Positions 19,281-29,588 of a stretch of 64,000 nucleotides of DNA are shown piece by piece (positions within the stretch are counted from its first letter, which is position 1; each line of letters starts with the position of its first letter). Source of the stretch: CAIWHR01 sp963726765. GTDB lineage: Bacteria; Pseudomonadota; Gammaproteobacteria; Burkholderiales; Casimicrobiaceae. Under the pieces are notes generated by a model. It was not told the DNA's origin. It saw nothing but the letters and a program-made list of their open reading frames with translations, and ran no database searches. A program made the translations under genes and the position numbers. Where the stretch lies: assembly GCA_963726765.1 (NCBI GenBank), contig CAVSDH010000013.1, forward strand, positions 1-64,000, in the 5' to 3' direction.

Positions 19281-21728
19281 ATGAACCCAGCGAACACCAA
19301 GCCCGGCTCCAACGGCGAAGACTACGATTCCACCAGCATCCAGGTGCTGAAAGGCCTGGAAGCGGTGCGCAAGCGCCCCGGCATGTACATCGGCGACACC
19401 TCCGATGGCAGCGGCCTCCACCACATGGTGTTCGAAGTCCTGGACAACGCGATCGACGAAGCGCTGGCGGGTTTCTGCGACGACATCAAGGTCATCATTC
19501 ACGCCGACAATTCGATCTCGGTGATCGACAACGGACGGGGCATTCCGACAGACATCAAGGAAGACGACGACGAGAAGCGTTCGGCCGCCGAGATCGTGAT
19601 GACCGAGTTGCACGCGGGCGGGAAGTTCGACCAGAACAGCTACAAGGTTTCCGGGGGTCTGCACGGGGTCGGCGTCTCGGTCGTCAACGCGCTGTCGTCG
19701 TGGCTCAAGCTCCGCATCTGGCGCAACGGCAGGGTCTGGCAGATGGAATTTCGCGACGGCGCTCCCGTCGCGCCGCTCGCGGTTGCCGGCAACACCGACC
19801 GCCGCGGCACCGAAGTCCACTTCATGGCTTCGCTCGAGACGTTCAGCCGCGTCGAGTACCACTACGAGATCCTCGCCAAGCGCATCCGCGAATTGTCGTT
19901 CCTCAACAATGGGACAAAGATCGAATTGATCGACCAGCGGGACGGGAAGAGCGAAAACTTCGCGTACTCGGGCGGGATCAAGGGTTTCGTCGAGTTCATG
20001 AACCGCAGCAAGTCGGTGTTGCACCCGAAGATCTTTCATGCCATCGGCGAGAAGGACGGCACCACGGTCGAGGTGGCGATGCAGTGGAACGATTCCTATG
20101 CCGAAAACGTTCAGTGCTTCACCAACAACATCCCGCAGCGCGACGGGGGCACGCACCTGACCGGCCTCCGGCAGGCGATGACGCGCACGCTCAACAACTA
20201 CATCGAAAAAGAGGAGATCGCAAAACGCGCCAAGGTCGAAACCACCGGCGACGATATGCGCGAGGGCCTCTGTTGCGTGCTGTCGGTGAAGGTACCCGAG
20301 CCGAAGTTCTCGTCGCAGACCAAGGACAAGCTCGTGTCTTCGGAAGTGATGCCCATCGTCCAGGAAGTCGTCGCCGCCAAGCTCGCCGATTTCATGCTCG
20401 AAAGCCCGAACGACGCCAAGATCATCTGCGGCAAAATCGTCGACGCGGCGCGCGCGCGCGAGGCGGCGCGCAAGGCCCGCGAGCTCACGCGCCGCAAAGG
20501 AGTGCTGGACTCGATGGGCCTCCCCGGCAAGCTCGCGGATTGCCAGGAGCGCGATCCCGCATTGTGCGAGCTCTACCTGGTCGAAGGCGATTCCGCAGGC
20601 GGTTCCGCAAAGCAGGGCCGCGATCGCAAGTTTCAGGCGATCCTTCCGCTGCGGGGCAAGATCCTCAATGTCGAGCGCGCACGCTTCGACAAGCTGGTTT
20701 CGTCGCAGGAGATCGTGACGCTGATCACGGCGTTGGGCACCGGGTTCGGCCGGTCGACGGGAGGCAAGGAGGAAAAGGACGAGTACAACGCCGACAAGCT
20801 CCGCTACCACCGGATCATCATCATGACCGACGCGGATGTCGACGGCTCGCACATCCGCACGCTGCTGCTGACGTTCTTCTACCGGCAGATGCCGGAGCTG
20901 GTCGAGCGCGGCCACATCTACATCGCGCAGCCGCCGCTCTACAAGGTGAAGCAGGGTCGCGAGGAGATCTACCTCAAGGACGACCACGAGCTCAAGCAGC
21001 ATTTGCTGAAGGTCGCGCTCAAGGGCGCTGACGTGGTGCCGGGCAGCGGCAAGGCGCCGCTCGCGCCCGAGACGCTCGAGAACGTTGCGCGGGAGTACCT
21101 GCTCGCCGAGGCGGTGATCGAGCGTCTCGCGCGGCTGGTCGAGCCGGCGGCGCTCTATGCGCTGCTCTCGGGCGTGCGCCTCGATCTCACGACGGAAGGC
21201 GCCGCGGCGACAAGCGCCGACGCCCTCGAGGCCGCCATCGCCGACGCCGAGATACGCGTCGAGGCGCGATACGACGCGACGAGCGAGGCGCGCAGGCTCG
21301 TGATCGTGCGCACCCGGCACGGCACGCCGCATGCGACGGTGATCGACGGCGACCTGCTCGCCTCGGGCGACTTCGCTCAGATCGCGAACGCAGCCGCCGT
21401 CCTCCATGGACTCATGCTGTCGGGCGCCATTGCCCGCCGCGGCGATAAGCAGATCGCCGTCCGTTCGTTCAAGGAGGCGCTCGACTGGCTGCTCGCGGAA
21501 GCGCGCGATGCGGTGTCGCTGCAACGCTACAAAGGGCTGGGCGAGATGAATCCCGGGCAGCTCTGGGAAACCACGATGGACCCGAAGGTCCGGCGCCTGC
21601 TCCGGGTGCAGATCGAGGACGCGATCACGTCGGAGGAAATCTTCTCGACGCTGATGGGTGAGCAGGTCGAGCCGCGCCGCGCCTTCATCGAGTTGAACGC
21701 GCTCGGGGTGCGCAACCTCGACGTGTGA
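19281..21728 (+). CDS. gyrB: DNA gyrase subunit B
   Basis: The 815-residue ATPase subunit of gyrase. The GHKL ATPase region has VLDNAIDEALAG, DNGRGIPTD and SGGLHGVGVSVVNAL. The TOPRIM domain has VEGDSAGGSAKQGRDRKFQA and the metal-binding DADVDGSHI. About 160 residues between the TOPRIM motifs and the QRYKGLGEMNPGQLWETT tail form the insert typical of beta- and gammaproteobacterial GyrB, which explains the length. It is the third gene of the dnaA-dnaN-gyrB series. The frame is intact. Confidence 0.97.
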   Translation: MNPANTKPGSNGEDYDSTSIQVLKGLEAVRKRPGMYIGDTSDGSGLHHMVFEVLDNAIDEALAGFCDDIKVIIHADNSISVIDNGRGIPTDIKEDDDEKRSAAEIVMTELHAGGKFDQNSYKVSGGLHGVGVSVVNALSSWLKLRIWRNGRVWQMEFRDGAPVAPLAVAGNTDRRGTEVHFMASLETFSRVEYHYEILAKRIRELSFLNNGTKIELIDQRDGKSENFAYSGGIKGFVEFMNRSKSVLHPKIFHAIGEKDGTTVEVAMQWNDSYAENVQCFTNNIPQRDGGTHLTGLRQAMTRTLNNYIEKEEIAKRAKVETTGDDMREGLCCVLSVKVPEPKFSSQTKDKLVSSEVMPIVQEVVAAKLADFMLESPNDAKIICGKIVDAARAREAARKARELTRRKGVLDSMGLPGKLADCQERDPALCELYLVEGDSAGGSAKQGRDRKFQAILPLRGKILNVERARFDKLVSSQEIVTLITALGTGFGRSTGGKEEKDEYNADKLRYHRIIIMTDADVDGSHIRTLLLTFFYRQMPELVERGHIYIAQPPLYKVKQGREEIYLKDDHELKQHLLKVALKGADVVPGSGKAPLAPETLENVAREYLLAEAVIERLARLVEPAALYALLSGVRLDLTTEGAAATSADALEAAIADAEIRVEARYDATSEARRLVIVRTRHGTPHATVIDGDLLASGDFAQIANAAAVLHGLMLSGAIARRGDKQIAVRSFKEALDWLLAEARDAVSLQRYKGLGEMNPGQLWETTMDPKVRRLLRVQIEDAITSEEIFSTLMGEQVEPRRAFIELNALGVRNLDV

Positions 21729-21826
21729 CGCTGCGCCGCCGACCGACGCGGCCTGCGCCTGACCGGTTCGGAACAACGGTCCTTCGCGATCCCGCAACCG
21801 GCGGGCCCCGGCGGTCGGTCTGCCGG

Positions 21827-22388
21827 TCACCGGCGCGAGGGAGTGGACAGCGACTTGAGGGCGCGAATTTCGAGGGGAACCGAGGTCGTGCCGTCGGCGA
21901 CGAAAATGTGCCCCTCCTGAAGGGTCACCTGCAGCCGCATCGTCCGGTTCGCAAGTCCGGCCAGCGCGCGGCTTGCTTCGGGGTCCACCGCGCTGACGGC
22001 AAGGCGATCCAGGCGCTCCAGCTTGTCGCGCGCGCCCTGCCACCACAGGTCCACCGCGCGCCCGCCGTACGCAAGGACGTGGACTTCGCGTGCGCGGCCG
22101 CAGGCCTTTCGCACTTCGCGTTCATCCGGCAACCCGACGTCGATCCAGCGTTCGATCGAGCCCGTTCGGTCGCGCTGCCACAGGTCGGGCTCGTCGTCGG
22201 CGCTCAGTCCGCGCCCGAATTCCAGCCTGTCGTCCGCATGCATCGCGAAGGCGAGCAACCGGGTCATCATGCGCTCGTCGGTCTCGGAAGGATGCCGCGC
22301 AACGGTCAGCGACATGGTCGCGATAGTAGCCGCGATCGATATCCGACACGTGGAGGAGCGCCTTGCAGATCGTGGATTTGAGGGCCAT
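21827..22388 (-). CDS. yaeQ: YaeQ-family protein (frameshifted)
   Basis: A YaeQ homologue of about 186 residues. YaeQ has a nuclease-like fold (PD-(D/E)XK superfamily), and its role is unsettled; it was first noted as a suppressor in RfaH-related studies. The family core is clear: ARHPSETDERMMTRLLAFA, GLSADDEPDLWQ, VRKACGRAREVHVLAYGGR. The true N-terminus MALKSTICKALLHVSD is in a different frame from the core, with one extra base near 22313-22317 in DHSLTVARHP. It converges on gyrB. Confidence 0.85.
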
Positions 22389-22691
22389 GGTCGGGTGATT
22401 GGATGACGTCCTGCGGATGCGCGCGACGACCGGGCCACCGCGCAGGACGAGCGGCGGAGTCAATACGCGATTCTGGCCTACAATTGCCGCTTTTTGGCGA
22501 GTGCCGCTGGCTGCGCGGCCCGGGATTTCGCCGTCGCGTGTCCGGAGCCCCGGGCAAACCGCGGTGAACCGTATTTCCCCGCCAATGTCGAATTCCGGAT
22601 TCCTTCGGATACGCCGATACGACGCCCTGATCATGTGCATTCGAATCCACTGCTTTGATGTCGACGTAGCGCGTCCCCGCGGGAGGGCCGC
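22389..22691. other. Intergenic spacer, divergent promoters
   Basis: A 303-base spacer between divergently transcribed yaeQ and the protease gene. A TACAAT at 22489-22494 could be a -10 for the protease. I see no conserved reading frame, structured RNA or repeat in it. Confidence 0.5.
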
Positions 22692-24962
22692 GTGACAGTC
22701 GGGAAACGCCATCGAGCCCTGGCCGCGATCGCGCTCGTGCTGACGGCCGGCTCCGCGAGCGCGCAAGTGTCGAGCGCGGACACGACGTCGCGGCTGATCG
22801 TCAAATTCCGCGATTCGGCGACGCTGCAGTCGCAGGCCGCGGCCAACGCCCGTTTCGCCCGCGTAACTGACGACGCCGCGAGCGCCGGCGTGGCGCTCAC
22901 CTACCATCGGGCAATGGCCATCGGTGCCCACGTGATGGCGCTCGAGCGGCCGCTCACCATTGCTGCGGCCAACGCGATCGCCGCCCGGCTGGCGCAGAAT
23001 CCCGACGTCGAGTTCGCGGTACCCGACATCCGCCGCCACGCGTACCGAACGACGAACGACCCATACCTCAGCTCGACCAGCCGTACCTCGGCGGCGTGAT
23101 CGGCGGCATCAACGCATTCTCCGCGTGGGACGTGACGACCGGATCGCCGAACGTCGTGATCGCCATCGTCGACACCGGGTATCTGCCGCATCCGGACCTC
23201 GCGGGCAGGATCCTGCCCGGGTACGATTTCATCAGCGAACCCCAAGATCGCCAACGACGGCGACGGTCGCGACACGGACGCAACAGACCCGGGCGACTGG
23301 GTTTCGCAGGCGGACCTGTCGGACCCGGCCTTCAGCGGCCAGCAATGCAAAGCCGAGGACAGTTCGTGGCACGGCACGAGCGTGACGGGCATCATCGCGG
23401 CGAATTCGAACAACGGCCAGTGGCTGGCGGGGATCGACTGGGCGGCGAAGATCCTTCCGCTGCGCGTGCTCGGCAAATGCGGCGGCGACGACTCCGACAT
23501 TATGGACGCCATCTCCTGGGCTGCCGGACTTCCGGTGCCCGGAGTTCCCGCCAACCCGTACCCCGCACAAATCATCAATTTGAGTCTCGGCGGCATCGGG
23601 GATTGCACGGCGAACTACCACAGCGTTCTCGGCGCGGCATTGGCGCATGGCGTGACGCGGGCGATAATCGCCGCCGCGGGCAACGAATCGGTCGATGTGT
23701 CGTCGTCGGCGCCGGCGAATTGCAGCGAGGTGATTGCCGTGGCAGCCACGACGAATCAGGGTTCGCTTGCTCCCTACAGCGATTTCGGCGCCGGAATCGC
23801 ATTGTCGGCGCCGGGCGGTGACGTGCCGCCCAATTTCGATACGGACAACATTGCGGTTCTGTTCAACAGCGGAACAACGGTTCCCGAGTTGTATGGGTGG
23901 GGAATTGGCGCCGGCACCAGTTTTTCGGCACCGATCGTGGCCGGCGTTGCGTCGCTGGTGCTGGGGCTCGCGCCGAATCTCAGCGCGGCGCAGCTGCGCA
24001 CGTTGCTTACGTCGACGGCGTCGCCGTTTCCCGCGGCCTCGACCTGCTCGACGTCGCGCTGCGGCGCGGGAATCGTCAACGCGCGCGCGGCCGTGATTGC
24101 GGCCCAGGGCGGCGCACCGGCCGCCGCGAATTTCCAGGGACTGTGGTGGTACTCCCCGGGCGGCGCGGAAGACGGCTGGGGGATCAACTTCGCGCACCAG
24201 GGCGACCAAATCTTCGGGACCTGGTTCACCTACGAAGCCAATGCCACCGGCCAGGGATGGTGGCTGACGCTGATCGCCACCAAGTCGGCGCCCGGCGTCT
24301 ACACCGGCAATCTGTACGCAACGACAGGGCCCCCGTTCTACACGCTCCCGTTCATCTGGGCTCCCGGCGTGGTGCCTTCCGCCGGAACGGCGATATTGAG
24401 CTTTTCCGATGCCAACAACGGATCGTTCCACTACACGCTCAACTTGCTCAACGTGCCAGGCGGCATGGTGGATCAGACCAAGCCGATCACGCGCCAGCCG
24501 CTGGGCAGCGCGCCGATGGCGACCTGCAGCTACAGCGCGCAGCCTAACCTCGCGGCGGCGACCAACTACCAGGATATCTGGTGGGCGGGGACGAGCGCCA
24601 ACCCCGGGACCGAGCAGGGATGGGGAATCAACTTCGCGCACCAGGGCGACAACCTGTTCGCCAGCTGGTTCACCTACGACGTCGACGGCACGCCGCTGTG
24701 GCTCGTCTCGCCCGCGCAGAAGACCGGGCCGGGAATCTACACCGGCAGCCTTTACCGGCCGTCGGGGCCGCGCGTCGACGCCTACGACAAGGCCCAGTTC
24801 AGCCCCAATCCGCCGGTTGGAACCATGACATTGACGTTCAGCGACGGGAACAATGCGAATTTCCACTACGACATTACGGGCGTCGGAACAGCTCCGGTAA
24901 GCCAGACGAAGCAGATCACGCGGGAACTGTTCGCCGCTCCTGCCGGCACGAAGTGCCAGTAG
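22692..24962 (+). CDS. Secreted S8 (subtilisin-like) serine protease with duplicated C-terminal domain (two frameshifts)
   Basis: A protein of about 756 residues, probably exported: it starts with a GTG and a signal peptide (basic start, LAAIALVLTAGSASAQ). A propeptide follows, then the catalytic triad of the S8 family: Asp in AIVDTGYLPHPDL, His in SSWHGTSVTGIIA, Ser in GTSFSAPIVAGVASL. The C-terminal third holds two copies of a beta-rich module, marked by EDGWGINFAHQGDQIFGTWF and EQGWGINFAHQGDNLFASWF. Frame changes near 23079 (one C missing) and near 23243 (one extra C in CCCC) cancel out. Cysteines near the end of the protease domain may form a disulfide. Confidence 0.85.
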
Positions 24963-25029
24963 CAACGGGCACCGAGGCGTTGGCCTTCCGACAGAGGTCT
25001 TCGAGCCATGACCGACGCGACCAGAATCG

Positions 25030-26571
25030 ATGCAGCCCGCGTTGCTCGCGCGGCTGGGCATCGCTGCCGACAATCCGGGCGCGTGTCTCGGCCCGGATCG
25101 ATGGCGTGGCGGCGGACCGGCGATCGATTCGCAGGACCCTTCCACGGGGCGCGCGATCGCCCGCGTGCGGCTCGCCGATGCGAGCGACTTGGAGGCCGTG
25201 CTCGCGAGCGCGAGCGCGGCCGCGCGCGATTGGCGCGACGTGCCCGCGCCGAAGCGCGGCGAGGCGGTGCGCCGATTCGGCGCGCTGCTGCGAGAACACA
25301 AGGACGCGCTGGGCACCCTGGTTGCGCTCGAGAACGGCAAGATCAAGGCGGAAGGCGACGGCGAGGTCCAGGAAATGATCGACATCGCCGACTTCGCGGT
25401 CGGCCAGTCGCGCATGCTCTACGGGCGCACGATCGCCTCCGAGCGCCCGCAGCACCGGATGATGGAGCAATGGCATCCGCTGGGTGTCGTCGCGGTGATC
25501 TCGGCGTTCAACTTTCCCGTCGCCGTCTGGGCGTGGAACGCCATGCTCGCGGCGGTGTGCGGAAACGCGACGGTATGGAAGCCGTCGCCGAAGACGCCGT
25601 TGACCGCGCTCGCCGTTCAGCAGCTCGCAAACCGCGTCATGGGGGAACTCGCGCTGCCGCCGATCTTTCTCCTCGCGATCTGCGGCAATGCCGAGACGCA
25701 CGCGCTCGTCGCAGATCGGCGGGTCGCACTCGTCTCGTTCACCGGGTCGTCGGCGGTCGGGCGCGAAATCGCGACGGCGGTAGCCGGACGCTTCGGCAAG
25801 TGCCTGCTCGAATGCGCGGGCAACAACGCGGTGGTGGTGGCCGAGGACGCCGATCTCGATCTCGTCGTGCCTTCGGTACTGTTCGGCGCCGTCGGCACGG
25901 CAGGACAGCGATGCACGTCGACACGCCGGCTCATCGTCCATCGGAGCCGCGTCGCCGAGGTCGTCTCGCGCCTCAAGTCCGCGTACGCGCAGGTGAAGAT
26001 CGGAAATCCGCTCGATCCGTCGACGCTGATGGGGCCGCTGATCGACGCGACGGCCGTCGAGAATTTCCGGCGCGCACTCGCCGAGTCCGTTGCGGCGGGC
26101 GGCGAAATCGTCTGCGGCGGCAACGTTCTCGACGGTCCGGGATTCTGGGTCGAGCCGACGATCGTGGCCAACGCGCACAACGACTGGCCGGTGGTCCAGC
26201 GCGAAACGTTTGCGCCGATTCTCTACGTGATCGCCTTCGACACCCTTGCCGAGGCCATCGCGCAGAACAACGGAGTTCCGCAGGGTCTCTCCTCGGCGAT
26301 CTTCACGCAGGACCTGCGCGCGGGCGAAGCGTTTGTCGCCGGTACCGGCAGCGATTGCGGGATCGCCAACGTGAACCTTGGCACGTCGGGCGCCGAGATC
26401 GGCGGCGCATTCGGCGGCGAGAAGGAAACCGGCGGCGGGCGCGAAGCGGGAAGCGACGCGTGGAAAGCCTACATGCGGCGCCAGACGAATACGATCAACG
26501 CGAGCCGCGAGCTTCCGCTTGCGCAGGGCATTCGCTTCGGCGCGCCGGCATCGTCGCGCGACGGCGGGTGA
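25030..26571 (+). CDS. amaB: ALDH7-family aldehyde dehydrogenase (alpha-aminoadipate semialdehyde dehydrogenase)
   Basis: A 513-residue NAD(P)-dependent aldehyde dehydrogenase of the ALDH7/antiquitin group, whose bacterial members oxidise 2-aminoadipate 6-semialdehyde in lysine catabolism. The catalytic Cys295 lies in GTAGQRCTSTRR and the general base Glu261 in LLECAGNNAVVV. The late motif GTSGAEIGGAFGGEKETGGG is characteristic of ALDH7. No other lysine-degradation gene is adjacent, so the substrate is inferred from subfamily. The gene is single, and its end lies 21 bases from the corrected end of topB. Confidence 0.85.
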   Translation: MQPALLARLGIAADNPGACLGPDRWRGGGPAIDSQDPSTGRAIARVRLADASDLEAVLASASAAARDWRDVPAPKRGEAVRRFGALLREHKDALGTLVALENGKIKAEGDGEVQEMIDIADFAVGQSRMLYGRTIASERPQHRMMEQWHPLGVVAVISAFNFPVAVWAWNAMLAAVCGNATVWKPSPKTPLTALAVQQLANRVMGELALPPIFLLAICGNAETHALVADRRVALVSFTGSSAVGREIATAVAGRFGKCLLECAGNNAVVVAEDADLDLVVPSVLFGAVGTAGQRCTSTRRLIVHRSRVAEVVSRLKSAYAQVKIGNPLDPSTLMGPLIDATAVENFRRALAESVAAGGEIVCGGNVLDGPGFWVEPTIVANAHNDWPVVQRETFAPILYVIAFDTLAEAIAQNNGVPQGLSSAIFTQDLRAGEAFVAGTGSDCGIANVNLGTSGAEIGGAFGGEKETGGGREAGSDAWKAYMRRQTNTINASRELPLAQGIRFGAPASSRDGG

Positions 26572-26592
26572 GCCGCGCGCCCGGGGGCGAGG

Positions 26593-29455
26593 CTACTTTT
26601 TCTTGGTTGTCCGGGTTTTTGCTTTTGGCGCTGTGCCGCGCGTGACGGATTTTGGCCTTGGGCGCCGCCTTGGATTTCGCGGTCGCGAGTTTCGAGCGCC
26701 CCGTTTTCACCACCGGAACGTAGCCGCGCCTCGGTTCTGCGGCCTTCGGCGCACCGGGCTTGCGCGCGGGCGGCTTGGCGCGCGCAGGAGCGACCTTCCC
26801 CGATTTCTCTGCGAGCAGCGCAATCGCTTCGTCGAGCGTCAGCGCATCGACGCGCTCCCGATCGCGCACCGTGGCATTGACATCGCCGTGCTTCACGTAA
26901 GGCCCATAGCGGCCGGCGAATATCTCGACCGGCTTGCCGTCCTTCGGGTGCGGGCCAAGCACGCGCAACGCCGCCGGGGTGCCGCGCGCGCCGCGCCGCG
27001 CGCCGGGCTTCGACGGATCGCGCGCCTCGAATTCGAAGCCGATCTTGCCGTCCGGCTGCCGCACGAGAAACGCGGAAAAGGGCCGGCGCGTGCGCGCGGA
27101 GACGAACTGGAGCAGATCGGTCTTGCCGGTGGCGAGCAGCTTCTGCATCTGCGGGCGCTCGATCGGCCGCTGAAGGATGACCCGCCCCGAGCGGAAGTCG
27201 CACGTCTTGTCCGGACCCATGGCTTTTTCGCAGACGTACGATTGCGGCATCTCGAATACGCCGGCACCACACTTCGGACACGCTCCGAGCGATTCCTGAC
27301 CGGTAAAATCGGGCGCCGGCGCGTTGTCGTCTCCGCTGCCGTCCCCGAAATCGAACGTCACCTCGTTGGCGTCGGTGAGCTTCAACGCTGCCGCGAACGG
27401 GCGGCCGAGCTTGCTGCGGAAACCTTCGAGCGGGCCGACGGCGCGGTCGCGCAGAAGGGCGTCGGCTTCGGCGATTTCCAGCTGGCGGCCCGCCATGATC
27501 TTCCAGAATCCGAATTCGCAGGACTGGCACTGAAACTTCTTGTATTTTTCGTGAACCTCGCCGCCGCATTTCGGGCAGCGCGTGACGAGCGCGCCGAAAT
27601 CGACGTCGATGGTGTCGTTCTCGTGCGCCTTGGCCTGACTGACGATGTGCTTCGTCATCGCGACGATCTCGCGCATGAACTCCGCGCGGGCGAGCGCGCC
27701 ATGCTCCATCTGCGCGAGCTTGTGCTCCCACTCGGCCGTGAGTTCGGGCGAAGAGAGCTCCTTCACGTCGAGGCCGTGCAGCAGCGTCATCAACTGAAAT
27801 GCCTTGGCCGTGGGAACGAGCTCCTTCCCTTCGCGCAGGATGTATTTCTCCGCGATCAGCCCCTCGATGATCTGCGCGCGCGTGGCGGGCGTGCCCAGCC
27901 CCTTCTCGCGCATCGCCTCGCGCAGGTCCTCGTCGTCGAGCAATTTGCCCGCGCCCTCCATCGCCGACAGCAGGGTCGCTTCGTTCAACCGCGGCGGCGG
28001 GCGGGTCGTTGCCGGCACCGCCTCGACCTTTTCGGTCGCGACCGTCTCACCCGGCTTCACCGGTGCGAGATTGCCTTCGTCACCCTGCGCTTCCTTGCCG
28101 TAAACCGCGAGCCACCCCGGGCTCACCAGCACCTTCCCCTCCGACTTGAACGGCTCGCCGGAGACGCGGGTGATGCGGGTGGTCACCGTGAACTCCGCCG
28201 GCGGGTAGAACGCCGCGAGGAAGCGCCGGACGACGAAATCGTAGAGTTTCGCCTCGAGCTCGTTCAGGTGCTTGGGTTGCACGAGCGTCGGGATGATCGC
28301 GAAGTGATCGGACACCTTCGCGTTGTCGAAGATCCGCTTGTTGGGCTTCACCCATTTCTGTTTCAGCACCTGCCTGGCGAATCCGCCGTAGGCGTTCGAT
28401 TGGGCGAGGGCTTCCATCGTCGACCTCACGGTCGCGATGTAATCCTCCGGCAGAGCGCGCGAGTCGGTGCGGGGATAGGTAAGCGCCTTGTGCTTCTCGT
28501 AGAGCGATTGCGCGAGCGAAAGCGTGGTGCGCGCGGACAGACCGAAACGGCCGTTGGCCTCGCGTTGCAGGCTCGTGAGGTCGTAGAGGAGCGGCGCACC
28601 CTGCGTGGTCGGCTTCGATTCCTCGGCGACCTCGCCCCGCTTTCCCGTGCACTTGGCGACGAGGCCCTGTGCGCGCTCCTCGTCCCAGATCCGCTCCGCG
28701 CGGGCGTCGGGATCGTCGTCCTTCTTCTTCCATTTTTCGTCGAACCAGCGACCGCCATAGGTCCCGCCGCTGCCGGCAAACGTGCCCTGAACCTCCCAGT
28801 ACCTGCGGGAAACGAACGCGCGGATCTTCTCCTCGCGCTCGACGAGGATCGCGAGCGTGGGTGTCTGCACTCGACCGACCGTGGTGAGGTGGAATCCTCC
28901 GGACTTCGAGTTGAACGCGGTCATCGCACGCGTTCCGTTGATGCCGACGAGCCAGTCCGATTCGGAACGGCAGACCGCGGCGTCGGCCAGCGGGCGCATC
29001 GCCACATCCGTGCGCAGCGCGTCGAAGGCGTCGCGGATCGCGGCAGCGGTCATCGACTGCAGCCACAGCCGGTGCACCGGTTTGCCGGATTTCGCGTACT
29101 GGACGATGTTGCGGAAGATGAGCTCCCCCTCGCGGCCCGCGTCGCAGGCGTTGATGAGCGCGGTGACGTCCTTGCGCTTGATGAGCTTCAGCAGTGTCTT
29201 CAGCCGATTCTCGTTTTTCTCGATCGGCTTCAGCGCGAATCTGGACGGAATCGCCGGCAGGTGCGCAAACGTCCACTTGCCGCGTTTGACCTCCTCCTCT
29301 TCCGGCATGCCGATTTCCAGCAGGTGGCCGACTGCCGACGAGAGCACGTGTCGGTCGCTCTCGAAGAAGTCGTCGTGCCGCGTGAAGCCGCCGAGCGCGC
29401 GTGCGATATCCGCGGCAACGGACGGTTTCTCGGCAATGATCAGCGATTTCGACAT
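26593..29455 (-). CDS. topB: DNA topoisomerase III (type IA), C-terminal tail frameshifted
   Basis: A type IA topoisomerase of about 950 residues. The TOPRIM domain starts SLIIAEKPSVAADIARALGG, with NACDAGREGELIFR. The catalytic Tyr327 is in ALTYPRTDSRALP. Two four-cysteine zinc motifs begin CPKCGGEVHEKYKKFQC and CPKCGAGVFEMPQSYVC, and a Topo_C-type region and a Lys-rich tail follow. As written the frame runs on to 26495, overlapping the convergent dehydrogenase by 77 bases. One base removed near 26640 instead gives the tail GTAPKAKTRTTKKK and a stop at 26593, which I judge correct. The ATG at 29455 is the family start. Confidence 0.92.
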
Positions 29456-29546
29456 GGGGGGAGGTCGCGAAGAGCGGCAGATAGTACCGAAGTCGGCGTG
29501 GCGAGAGCAAGAAAACGTTTGATCGAGGCGGCCCAAGGCGCGCGCA

Positions 29547-29570
29547 CGTGCGCGAGCGCGCTCGCGCACG
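29547..29570. terminator. Perfect GC palindrome between dprA and topB
   Basis: CGTGCGCGAGCG is followed directly by its reverse complement, giving a 24-base perfect palindrome. It sits 19 bases after the dprA stop. It has no T tract, so it may be a Rho-independent-like RNA stabiliser or only a weak terminator. Confidence 0.35.
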
Positions 29571-29588
29571 CACGCGACGGACCAGGGT

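Noticed and set aside
19125..22046. A 973-codon open frame on the minus strand opposite gyrB
   Set aside because: Antisense shadow of gyrB, with no recognisable motif.
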